Below are positions 18,595 to 28,719 of a DNA stretch of 64,000 nucleotides, piece by piece. Each line of letters starts with the position of its first letter. Position 1 is the first letter of the stretch. The notes under the pieces are model-generated. The model was not told where the DNA came from, searched no databases, and worked only from the letters and a program-made list of their open reading frames with translations. The stretch is from Mixophyes australis (lineage: Eukaryota > Chordata > Amphibia > Anura > Limnodynastidae): NCBI GenBank assembly GCA_036250195.1, contig JAVHZZ010000003.1:336533875-336597874 (forward strand). The letters run 5' to 3'. The position numbers and the translations under genes were made by a program.

Positions 18595-21500
18595 ACTCAA
18601 CATACCAGCCCAGGACTGACCAGAGACCTCCTCAATCTTCAGGAACAGCAGAACAAAACCATGCGGTGAGCAGTTGAAGTTTTTTGCATTTGCAACTCTC
18701 TACTCCATCTGCTCTTCCTGTAAGATATAAGGTGGGGTTCAGTAGAGGATGGTATAACGGGTATTTGAACAAATTACTGAATAACCTGTTTTCCTGATAT
18801 ATATTTGTTTTTTGTGAAAAATAGATAAGTGAATGTATGTGTTTGTGTCGATACAGGATATATATAAAAGGATGCAAATACATAACTTATTAATTGACCT
18901 TGATAATCAAAAGCATTCCTCTATACTTGTTGCTGAGACCTCGCCTTGTTTTGTGTAGATGATTGTCCTTGGGTTTGAGAGGTCATTAAAAGAATCCTTC
19001 GCTCCTGAAAAGATTGAGTAATAATTGTACTAGTATTAATATATTGTTTCATAAAAACATCAAAGGGAGCTGAGGGAATCAGAGACATGCTGTGGGGAGT
19101 ATAAATGTCAGAAAATAATCTTAGTTGTCCAGACTGTAAATGTGTTGTTATAATTCAAAAGGCATTGACAATACAAACTAGTAAATTGATAGCGGTGATA
19201 GGAACTGACACTGATTGTTCAGTAACATATGGTAGACATAAGGAGGGAATTTTTAATCCAACGATATATACAGCAATAGTTGGAAGTCATGGTTGTCCAG
19301 ACTATCTAAAAACCCAAATAGGATTGGGATGGTGGCTAATATATCATTTTTTAGAAGGATAAGGCCACCTACATGTCCATTAATTAATAAAATATCAGTA
19401 AAGTATGTACCCAAGTTGATCAAGCAATCCATAACAGGATTTAATTGTAAAGGTGTATAAAATTAGAATAACAGTCACTTCTCAGGCACACTAGGGGCCG
19501 GTATTCCCATAACTGCAGTAATTGGGGCCCAGGGCAGTAAAGGTATGATGGTACAGACATCATACACTCCTGCAGATCTAGTTAAGGAAAGAGAAGGTAT
19601 TGTGGCTGTTAGAGAAATCTATATCATTTTTAGGAAGGCGGGATTGCCAGATTTTCAGAAAGAATATAGTATATGGATTACTAGGAATAATAAAGAACAC
19701 CAAGTATCAGCATGGGTAAGGGCATGTAGACAAATAGAACAAGAACAAATTGTAAAGGAAGAGATGTTAGAAGACATCCAGGGACATACAGCTGTAAACT
19801 TGCCTCCTACTCAGCCACCCCCAAGTGCACCATCAGACCCACATAGTCACCCATTAGGAGGGACGTCAGGACAACTACCCCCTGTAAAGGAAATTGTGAT
19901 ATTTTTAATTAAGCAATATATAGCTTTCATAGATAATGTAGAAGTCAATTAGTTAAAAATGACTAACTACAGACCTTCGTAGGTAAAGAAATTCCAATTA
20001 GATTAACAGATTTAAAGGATGAGCGTTTATGCTTCAAAAATTTGGATATAACTCACTTTCAGTAAAGATAAGCAAGATAAGCTGTCTGTCCTGCTCTAAG
20101 TGAGAAAGATTTACAGATGTCTATGTTCAATTGGTTGCAGGTCATAGCTACAATTTAAAGGATTTTGTTTATTATTATAGTATGTAACTATAAGAGGGTA
20201 TGCCAGGTTTTGTGTATAAATATTAGTATACCAGTTTCAGTAAAACAGAACTGATTAATCTAGACAACAGTGTGAGTCTCAGATCAATTCTCCAGTGTGC
20301 ACCGTACACCTGAATTAGAAGGGATTTTACTGGTGGCAAAAAGTCTATTGCCTTTAACATACTTAGAGGCCACAGTGAGCTTTGAAAATCTTCCTGAAAA
20401 ACTGTGAAGGAGTCGGGGAGAGGCAGAACTAGGAACGACAAAACCGCGGTGGGTAGAAGTTTTATTCTGCTCTAAAAAGGTCGTTGTTATTTCTGTGTCT
20501 TCTAAGATTCATCAGTTTGATGTGAAGGTTCAAGAATACTCACCCTTCTGGTTCTGATAAGATTCATTGTTTGTATTTGTTATATTTTGACATATTGCTT
20601 TATATGTTTGTTGTTGAAGAAAGGTGTACAATAATATTTAAATTAGCCACTGAAGGATTTAGAGTTAACAGTATTTGTGCTGGTAGAAATTCGAGAAAGC
20701 CTTTTAAATTCAGAGGGTCATTCTATTTTTGGCTATTGGAACTTGAGAATTGCACTGGACTATTTTTAGCTGCAGTCTTATTTTTCATATATTCTCTTTT
20801 GCGCCAGATATAATAATTTATGTATTGGTTGTGCAAAATGAATTAGGAAAAAGAAAAGACAAATTACACATTGTGCATATTTTTTTTTTAGTTTTTGTTA
20901 TGTTTCTGTCTTACAACCTGTGAGTGAGAGACAGAAAATGGAATGTCTTCCCCTTCCTATTCTGTGTAAAAGACTTCAGTGTGTTGAGAAAGGGAGGGGG
21001 GATATGAGCAGAGGGGGAATGAAGTTGCAGATTCTCTCCCCAGTTTGTTCAGTGTAAAAGAGAAGGATTTATTTGACAATATATGTGGTTGATAGAAAAA
21101 AGGTTTTTCACATGTGCTTTGGTAATTTAAGAGTAATTGAAATATCTCAGCAGTGGTAACAACCTAATTGAAGCTGAAGCTAATTGAATGCTGAGACTTG
21201 TAGTTCCACAACTCTATGCTGTAACATATCAGTTATATTTATTTTTTTCTTCCTCTTTTAGCAAGAAAGAGAGTGTTTTGTGGATTACTGAAAGAATAAT
21301 CTTTTCTGCTTTTCCATTTTTAAACTTGTATTAGTATAATTTTACCACATTTCTGGATATTGATTTGAAGGGATTTTTTGTTAGTAATTTGACTTGTGGT
21401 ACAATGTTAGGTTTTCAGCTAGGTCATTTAGGTCTACTGTAGGTGCAAATGATTTTTTTTTTTTTGGTGTTGCCTCTATGGCTATGGATAATTGTATGCC

Positions 21501-21740
21501 TGCTGAAACGATATTCAGCTGAGAGAATGTTAGGTGAACATTTATGTGTAATTTAATGTCAGACCCCTAGACCAGTTGAATTTAAACCAAAAGAGCCTCC
21601 TGCCCCACCCGCATACAACGATATGTTGGATGCAGGAGATTCAGTGACACAGGCTATTTCACAGAGTCAAATAAATGAAGTAGCTGGTCCTGCTGGAGTA
21701 GCAAAAAAAAAACAAAACAAAAAAAAAAAACAAAAACTGT
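18595..21740 (+). pseudogene. ERV-B gag region, unrecognisable or decayed
   Basis: Three kilobases lie between the primer site and the pol remnant with no intact gag. A 135-codon frame at 19545-19952 has a charged N-terminus and a Pro-rich tail (PPTQPPPSAP) and could be a matrix/linker remnant. Around 21570-21630 a Pro-rich piece with 'APPAYND' resembles a PPXY late domain. Nothing like a capsid or zinc knuckle is readable. A poly-A/AAAAC tract (21702-21738) marks the junction with the pol remnant. The region may include unrelated inserted sequence. Confidence 0.5.
19105..19362 (+). other. 85-codon open frame of unknown function
   Basis: An ATG-initiated frame within the ERV-B gag region. 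It starts MSENNLSCPDCKC and is otherwise hydrophobic/polar with no family I recognise. The early CPDCKC cysteine cluster could be a metal site. It may be chance or an accessory reading frame; no conserved copy exists in ERV-C to compare. Confidence 0.2.
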
Positions 21741-21744
21741 AGGT

Positions 21745-24429
21745 TCTGGGGACTTGTGGTTACAGAGGTGTTTAATACATTGTACACAATTACTAGAACA
21801 GGCTCCAGCAGCTGTTGAATAAAAACAAGACACTCTTCTAATATGTAGATAACTTATTACCATGTTGCCAAATGAATGAGAGGTGTCAGGAAGAGACTAC
21901 ATCATTAATTAACTTCTTAGGGCAGCAAAATTGCAAGGTATCACCCACAAAAATAAAAGCAGCGCAGAGTAAGGTAATATTTTTAGGACATTGCATCTCA
22001 CAAGGTACCAGACACCTCACACAGGACAGGATAACTGCAATCCAGCAGGTAAAGCCACCACAGAACACCAAGGAATTAAGGGCATTCCTAGGTTTGGTAG
22101 GGTACTGCAGGGAATGGATTGCCGGAGCATCCCTCATAATGCAACCCCTCTATGATGCTCTTAGTGAGGTAAAAGGGTCCAGGATATATTTAACTGAATC
22201 ACAACTAACATCGTTTGAAACATTAAAACAAGCCATTGTGCAGGCACCAGCGTTAGGATTACCACAATATGATAAGCCATTTACCTTGTTCTGCAATAAA
22301 TCTAAGGGACATGCACAAGGGGTCCTTTCACAGGTACACTCACATAAACAGAGACCGCTGGCTTACTATTCAATACATCTAGACAGTATCATAAGAGGAG
22401 CCCCGTCCTGCATAAGGGCGGTGGCAGCCGCAGCCTTGCTAAAGGATAAGGTGGCAGATATAGTACTAGACCACCCCTTAACTATACAGGTCCCACATGC
22501 AGTTACAGAAATACTAAACCAAGCAAGAACAAAGCATCTGTCCACATCAAGGCTCACTAAGTATGAGGTGTCGTTATTAAGTCATGCACATGTAACAATT
22601 AAAAGATGCACAGTTTTGAACCTGCTACACTGTTTCCAGTTGAAGCAGGTTCAACAGAGGGGAGAGGGGTGGGTGGGGACCTACCCACCCTTGATGAATC
22701 AGAAAGGGAGAAATGTATCAGTACCAGACAAAATACACACCAAAATTTTCCCTTTTCTGAGTCACATGACTGTGCTGAACTAATGAAGCTAGAAATGAAG
22801 GAATTAGAAAATGTGACAGATGTCCCTATACCTAATGCAGATTGGAACTTATTTGTTGACGGTTCCAGGTATTATTATGAAGGGTCACCACACACAGGGT
22901 ATGCTGTGACCACCCTGGAAGAGACTTTGATACAACAACCACTCCCACCTTTCTGCTCAGCACAGGAGGCGGAGTTGCATGCACTCACTGAGGCATGTAT
23001 AATGGCAGAAAACCAAACAGCTAACATATACACAGACTCCAGGTACGCATATGGCGTGGCCCATGATTTTGGGCCAATATGGAAGAGCAGGGATTTTGTG
23101 GGGTCAGCAGGAAAACCTATCAAGCATGCAGAACAGATAAGGGCTCTGTTTAGAGCTCTGCAGCTACCCAGGAAGGTAACTATATTGAAAGTCCAGGCAC
23201 ACACTAAAGAAAAGACTAGGGAGGCTATGGGAAATGCAAAGGCAGATGCTGCTGATAAACAGCCAGCCCTTATTCCCAGGGTGCAGGTCTGTCATGTGAT
23301 ACAGGGTAAAAACCCTGTAGAGCCTGTAACCCTTGACATACTGCCAAAGTTCCAGGAACAAGTCTCCTCAATAGACAAAAAAGCATGGGAAAAGGAAGGT
23401 GCTACATGTCAGGGAGGGCTCTGCCAAGAAGCCTATACCCTATGATGACTCAATTGGCACATGGGCTGGTTCACAATTCTAAAGAAGCTGTGACCAATAT
23501 TGTCTTACGACATTGGGTAGCACCAGGATTCAATGCAGCTGCTACGGCATATGCAGCAGCCTGTGTGATATGCAGAAAATACAATCCAGGTCAGGTAGTG
23601 AAAACACCACAGAACACACCAAAGCCATTGTACCCATTTCAGAGATTGCAGATTGACTATATACAGCTACCTAGGGTAGGAACATATGAGTATGTCCTTG
23701 TGTATACAGATCTATTCTCAAATTGGCCAGAGGCCTGGGCAGTCGCTAAGGCGACAGCTAAAAACACTGCCAAGAAACTGATAAGTGAGGTAATTTGCAG
23801 GTATGGAATACCTGAAACACTAGAATCAGACCGAGGATCGCATTTTACGGGGGAAGTAATGCAAAATATAATGAAGGATATGGGGATACAGCAAGCCTTT
23901 CATACCCCGTATAGGCCGCAGGCAAGTGGAAAAGTGGAACGATTGAATGGCACATTAAAGTTAAAAATTCAGAAAATGATTGCAGAAACAGGAAAAACCT
24001 GGTTAGATTGTCTACCTTTAGCTCTATATTCAGTTAGAACAACACCAGGAAAGAAGCATAAGTTGTCCCCTTATGAAATATTGTTTGGGGGAGCCCCGAA
24101 GACAGGGTGTTATTTTCCTCAGCAATTGCAACATAATCATGCAGATCTAACTGATTATTTAATACAGCTTACAAAGATAATGACTAATGTGCACTCTCAA
24201 GTTTTCTCCTCCATTCCAGATCCAAATAACGATACAGAAACACATGCCTTGCAACCAGGAGATTGGGTCTACCTAAAAAGGCACATGAGGAAAACTTTGG
24301 AACCCAGATTTCGATGGTCCATATCAAGTGGTCTTGACTACTCCCACTTCTGTTAAGTTAGGAGGACGAGACACCTGGGTCCACGCATCTCACTGCAAAA
24401 AGCTGACAGTGAAAATTGAAGCACCATGA
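21745..24429 (+). pseudogene. pol: ERV-B pol remnant (RT C-part, RNase H, integrase)
   Basis: Homology to ERV-C pol starts in mid-RT. The RT active-site motif is YVDN (21842-21853) in place of YVDD, and an in-frame stop lies just upstream. Thumb/connection sequence runs to about 22640, where the frame shifts. RNase H (FVDGSRYY, YTDSRYAYG) continues to about 23390, where a second shift leads to integrase with an HHCC region (about 23455-23575), IDYIQLP, ESDRGSHF and PQASGKVE. A third shift near 24310 disrupts the C-terminus. The pol stop TGA overlaps the env ATG (ATGA at 24426). Protease and the RT N-terminal half are absent, so the gene is inactive. Confidence 0.85.
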
Positions 24430-26471
24430 ATCCTTTTTGTGTGATAATGTGCATAGCACTAGTAACAGTACAGATAATGTATATACAGATGTATACGCCA
24501 GAAAATAAAGTTAAGAAGGTAGACTTAACCAAATGTGCAGGTATGATATGGAATAAATCAAGTAATCAAGAAGAATGTGCGATGGTAGATGTAGGAACAG
24601 GAAGTAGTAGAAGAATGATTCCATATCCCTGTTGTAAGTTAAACTTTACATTTACTGGTGGCAATGGGTTTGTAGAAACAGCAGGGAGGAATGAACCCCA
24701 TCATTTTTGGGCACCAGGGGAAAATGATACTATGACCATGACTAATAGTACTCCCATAATATGCTGCACTGAACCATTTATCAAATTAAAAGGGTATACC
24801 CAAGCCTGGATAGAAGCCCTCAAGTGTGTAAATGGCTCCAATAATAATACAGTACCTATAGGAAGGGCGTGGAAAGGAATAGGGGATTTGATGATGATGT
24901 GTACCAACAGTACTGAGATACCAGGGGAGTATGTACTCATGAAAAGACTATACATATTAGACCCCAAGCCAAGAATCATTAATGATACTCTAATCAAGGT
25001 GCCCTCTACTTGCAGAAATATAGGTACTAGGAAATATGCAACCCAGCACACTTTCAATATCACATTCCCTCTTGATCCCATGTGCCAAAATAGGAAGAAA
25101 AGGGAGTGGTATGATACATTATTGGGGGCAACAGGTAGTGGAATGGGGGTACTTAACAGTATAGACATAGAAACATTGAGTAATAAGATGAGTGCAGAAG
25201 GAGAAGATATAAACAAGGTAATCACCATGCAGGCACAGTGGATGCCCACAGTTTTCACGCCTTTGCAGAAACTAATATTATGGGACAAAGAATATTTACA
25301 GATATTTAATGCAACATTTTTCAATTCCTTAGGAATAGATGTAAATATCTCCTTGATGTTTAACTGGACTGAATGCTCAATTAAGACACTGTATCAGAAA
25401 ATACAAAAGAGCAACGCTCAAACTCAATTAATGACTAACAATGAACTGGTATATAGAAATATGTTTAATGTAGCTACGCAGCTATGGATTCAAACTGATG
25501 GAATGGGTGTGAAGTGTACAGAAAACTGGTGCATAGGAAGTTTTCAGACATACAGTATACTGAGGACTGAGATAATGTGTAAATTCCTCATATTGCCTGT
25601 CCCACTCTATGCCCAGGTCGGTGGAACACAATTATGGACCCCACAGATAAGAGGGGAGTATATAGATGATAATAACAACACACATAACTTAGGATTGTGT
25701 TCAAATACAGACAATGGAATAGTGTGCTCTCAAAACACTCAAGTTTATGAACTTTGTAAGCTAGAACATCCAACTAGTGTCTGTAATTGGGAGCTCCATG
25801 ACAGGAGAAATGATATGTTTATAGAAGTAGCACCACAAATAGTGTGCTTAGTAACCCATGATAAACAAACTATAGAAATGTATAACTTGACTAACCCATT
25901 TTCAGAATGTATCCAAAATGTTACTCATCTAATATGGAGGAATGAGACTTATATATTCTATAAGGATAGGGGAGACAATATATATCAGCAATTTATCCCA
26001 ATTAAACTACCCTCCTATAACTTGACTATTAATCTTCAGGGGATAATCAATGCTATAAACAACACCCAGCGCCTGGCAGAACATTTGGCACAGGTAAACT
26101 ATTCAGCTAATCATGCACAAATGCAGACAATAATAGAAGCACGGGAATTAAAATATGTAGCTCGTCAATTAAAAGATAATCTGCAACACCATTGGTGGGA
26201 TGTGTTCATAGGTAATTCCCCCACTGCAACAGGTATTTTTAAGGTAATGCTCCATCCAATACTGGTAATATTAATGGTTTTGATCCTGTTGATTGTGTGG
26301 AATTGTTATTTGTCCTGTAAGTTTAGGAAAATGGTTAATCAGGCCATGACTCCGGTACCAACATATTTCAATCAAACTCAAAAAGTATGTACCTCATGTA
26401 AACGGAAGAACCCCTATCAAGCAAAAATAACATGTGTATACTGCAGTGAAATACTGCTAGGGAAAGAATAA
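24426..26471 (+). CDS. env: ERV-B envelope, intact 681-codon frame, unrelated to other env here
   Basis: One uninterrupted frame. A hydrophobic N-terminus (residues 1-22) looks like a signal peptide. Many N-X-S/T sites and cysteines follow. A furin-type RKKR site (223-226) is followed by WYDTLLGATGSG, a Gly-rich, fusion-peptide-like start. A C-terminal membrane helix spans about 608-632. The cytoplasmic tail carries CX2C-X11-CX2C (C655, C658, C670, C673), like a zinc ribbon. The CX(n)CC motif of the A/C/D transmembrane subunits is absent, and the surface part is short compared with the long part after the cleavage site. I do not recognise the family with certainty. It is expected to be expressed as a spliced subgenomic RNA. 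Integrity despite ruined gag-pol may reflect youth or selection. Confidence 0.9.
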   Translation: MNPFCVIMCIALVTVQIMYIQMYTPENKVKKVDLTKCAGMIWNKSSNQEECAMVDVGTGSSRRMIPYPCCKLNFTFTGGNGFVETAGRNEPHHFWAPGENDTMTMTNSTPIICCTEPFIKLKGYTQAWIEALKCVNGSNNNTVPIGRAWKGIGDLMMMCTNSTEIPGEYVLMKRLYILDPKPRIINDTLIKVPSTCRNIGTRKYATQHTFNITFPLDPMCQNRKKREWYDTLLGATGSGMGVLNSIDIETLSNKMSAEGEDINKVITMQAQWMPTVFTPLQKLILWDKEYLQIFNATFFNSLGIDVNISLMFNWTECSIKTLYQKIQKSNAQTQLMTNNELVYRNMFNVATQLWIQTDGMGVKCTENWCIGSFQTYSILRTEIMCKFLILPVPLYAQVGGTQLWTPQIRGEYIDDNNNTHNLGLCSNTDNGIVCSQNTQVYELCKLEHPTSVCNWELHDRRNDMFIEVAPQIVCLVTHDKQTIEMYNLTNPFSECIQNVTHLIWRNETYIFYKDRGDNIYQQFIPIKLPSYNLTINLQGIINAINNTQRLAEHLAQVNYSANHAQMQTIIEARELKYVARQLKDNLQHHWWDVFIGNSPTATGIFKVMLHPILVILMVLILLIVWNCYLSCKFRKMVNQAMTPVPTYFNQTQKVCTSCKRKNPYQAKITCVYCSEILLGKE

Positions 26472-26628
26472 ATGATGCAAGGATACTTTCTCTTGTGAAT
26501 GATCAATTCTCTATCCCCATGGAGACTTTAGGTCAAAGTCGGGATAAATGTAGCTTGAGATCAGGTAGCCCTGTATCATGACATGATAGGAAGGGTCAGG
26601 AAACACATGTATATTTGTTTAATGTAAT

Positions 26629-26641
26629 AAAAAGAGGGGAT
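26629..26641 (+). promoter_or_regulatory. ERV-B polypurine tract
   Basis: AAAAAGAGGGGA directly precedes the 3' LTR. ERV-C has the nearly identical AAAAAGAGGGG, which supports their common lineage. Confidence 0.85.
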
Positions 26642-27075
26642 TTAGAGAGTATAAAATAATTGATAGTTATTAAGATGTACAAATATATGTGAAATGCCTT
26701 AAAAAAACTATACAGGACTACGCTTTGAAGAAAAAAAAACCAGATGCTTCCTATGGAACAGACAGCAGCAGGGTGCCAGACTGAAGGAAGCAGCTGGCAG
26801 GAAAAGCATGTAATGCTGAACAGAGGATGTGGGCTTATATGTATATTTGCTGAGCTAAAGAGATTTCCTTATATGTCCTTGTCGTTAACCAGTTAATGCT
26901 GGTCACTATATATAAATAAAGGATCAGCTTGCATGGACCCTCAGAGCTGATTTTGAAACTGCAACACCTTATTTGTGTTTCATTTCTCCACTTTGCTGTC
27001 GACAGCAAAATACCACATAGGAAATCAGGTTATCAGAGATTGATAGTAGGGGCACCAAGCCTCGGTACCCCAACA
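26642..27075 (+). repeat. ERV-B 3' LTR
   Basis: This 434-bp LTR has lost the expected initial TG (it starts TTAGAGAG) and ends CCCCAACA. It has one copy of the 21-bp segment that is doubled in the 5' LTR. Confidence 0.9.
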
Positions 27076-27702
27076 CTATGCAGCCTTTCCATCAATCCGG
27101 GCCTGTATCAAAGGGCACTTTATGCTGTGTTTTAGAGCATGAGATATTTGTTTTGGTCGCATTTTGGAATACATAACATGGTGCATTCTACAGCAAGAAA
27201 AAACAAAAACAGGCAAAAATAGGGTAACATATAACATAGTTATGTCCATAGTTATTTCCACAAAATTATCAGCTGTAATAATTATATTCCAACTGCGACT
27301 TTCCTGCTTACTGAGATATCAGATCGTTCTACTTCACTCAAGATATAATTCGATATGATAAGACATGAGATGATTTATAGTCCTTTAAACAAAGGTATAT
27401 GTTATCATATAATATATATTTGTATACTAACAAGTACTGTGTTAACTGGACCATAGTAGCCAACCTGCCATCTTCAGTTGGATTCAAATTAGACAGTGTC
27501 CAATACTGTTTATGTGCTTATATAAAAGGCACCGTATCCAGCCCCCCCCCCCCCCCATAGTACCTATGCCTCCCTTTAAACACGGCTATTATTGTGACCT
27601 TAACAGAGTTCACTGGCACTAAGGCATGTCTGCAGACAGTTTGTACCTGTGAAAAATACTAAATTACCAGATTACTGACAGCGGGTCCACACCAGGTTCT
27701 AG
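27076..27702. other. Spacer between ERV-B and ERV-C
   Basis: Presumed ANKEF1 intron sequence. A C tract of about 16 bases lies at 27541-27556. I see no exon or other feature. Confidence 0.5.
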
Positions 27703-27706
27703 GAGG

Positions 27707-28185
27707 TGTGAGAGACATCAATGTTATGAGCTTTTGAATAATGCATTTTGTATAATTGACATGCTGTATGAGTGTAAAATGGTCTGCAGAGCTGCAGGCT
27801 ATTTCAGACATCATATGACTTATGCTATCTTATCTTCTGCTTCTTTCAACATGTTTATTCTCAAGAAAATGTGCACATTAAGCAACTTCTGTTCCAGGAC
27901 CCCACAAAACCCCACCTGAGGCCTACGTGACTGAGATAAGGACATCTGCTTTTTGGCATGACCACAAAACTGCTGACATGTACAAGCTGCTTTCACAAAC
28001 CTTGTATTCTTATCTTTTTTCCTGTTTTACTATGTATAAATAAAGTTACTCTGACTAAGGGCTGGTCAGAACCAGATTGAGCTTCAGCCTGATATCTGAA
28101 CTTGTCTGTCTCTCTATCGATCGATACCCACAAGACATAGCAGCCGGAGTTCAGGAGAAAGGACCCATTTAGGTCATCTCTGACA
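27707..28185 (+). repeat. ERV-C 5' LTR
   Basis: Begins TGTGAGAGACATC and ends CTGACA. TATAAATAAAG lies near 28035 and is shared with the ERV-B LTR. Small ORFs in it recur in the 3' LTR and are not genes. Confidence 0.95.
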
Positions 28186-28192
28186 GTTTCAG

Positions 28193-28210
28193 TGGGAGCT
28201 CGTCCGAGAT
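28193..28210 (+). promoter_or_regulatory. Primer-binding site, tRNA-Pro
   Basis: TGGGAGCTCGTCCGAGAT matches the usual tRNA-Pro primer-binding site at 16 of 18 positions. It lies seven bases after the LTR. Confidence 0.9.
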
Positions 28211-28719
28211 CTCCAATACATCAGACCCCCCGACATCGGGACTTCTTCTTCACACAGACAGACATCGAAATCCAGCTTGTGAGTAAAAAGCTTTATTTTT
28301 GCTCTTAAAGTGCTGTCTCTGTGAAAGGAGGAAGTGTCCCAGTTCGAGGGTATCCTAGTCTGATTGACGGAGATCTCTGAACTCTGGAAACAGGTACTAT
28401 TGAGGGTATCAAGGTAGGGATTGATTAATCAATATTAGTGACCATACGAGTTGTTTTGTGTGTCATAATTGTCATGTCTTGAATCCTTCACGTTTTACAA
28501 ATTTCCATGAGATGAAATGAATAATACCATAACACAAAATCTGGAGCAAATTGACATAGCCTTGAAGTGCTTAACAGTATTGTGGATAATTGTCTTTTTC
28601 TGTTGGATTCTGTTGAAAGTTGTCAGGAATATTCAGAAAGGGAAACCTCCTGCAAACTTACTACTGTAAGGAAGGAAACATTTTCTCATTCACATAAAGG
28701 GACCATAAGGTAATTCCCG

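Larger units (their letters stand above)
18120..27075 (+). mobile_element. ERV-B, gag-pol-defective provirus with open env
   Basis: This provirus of 8,956 bp has LTRs at 18120-18570 and 26642-27075, flanked by 4-bp CTAT copies (18116-18119 and 27076-27079). Pol is closely related to that of ERV-C, but protease and most of RT are missing and two frameshifts follow. Gag is not recognisable apart from a short late-domain-like piece. Env is a full open frame unlike the env genes of A, C and D. The LTRs differ by roughly 2% by eye plus indels, so the element is moderately young. It lies in the sense orientation in the presumed ANKEF1 intron. Confidence 0.9.

Noticed and set aside
24701..25324. 207-codon minus-strand ORF
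   Set aside because: It is antisense to the ERV-B env, has no domain, and results from the AT-rich composition of env.
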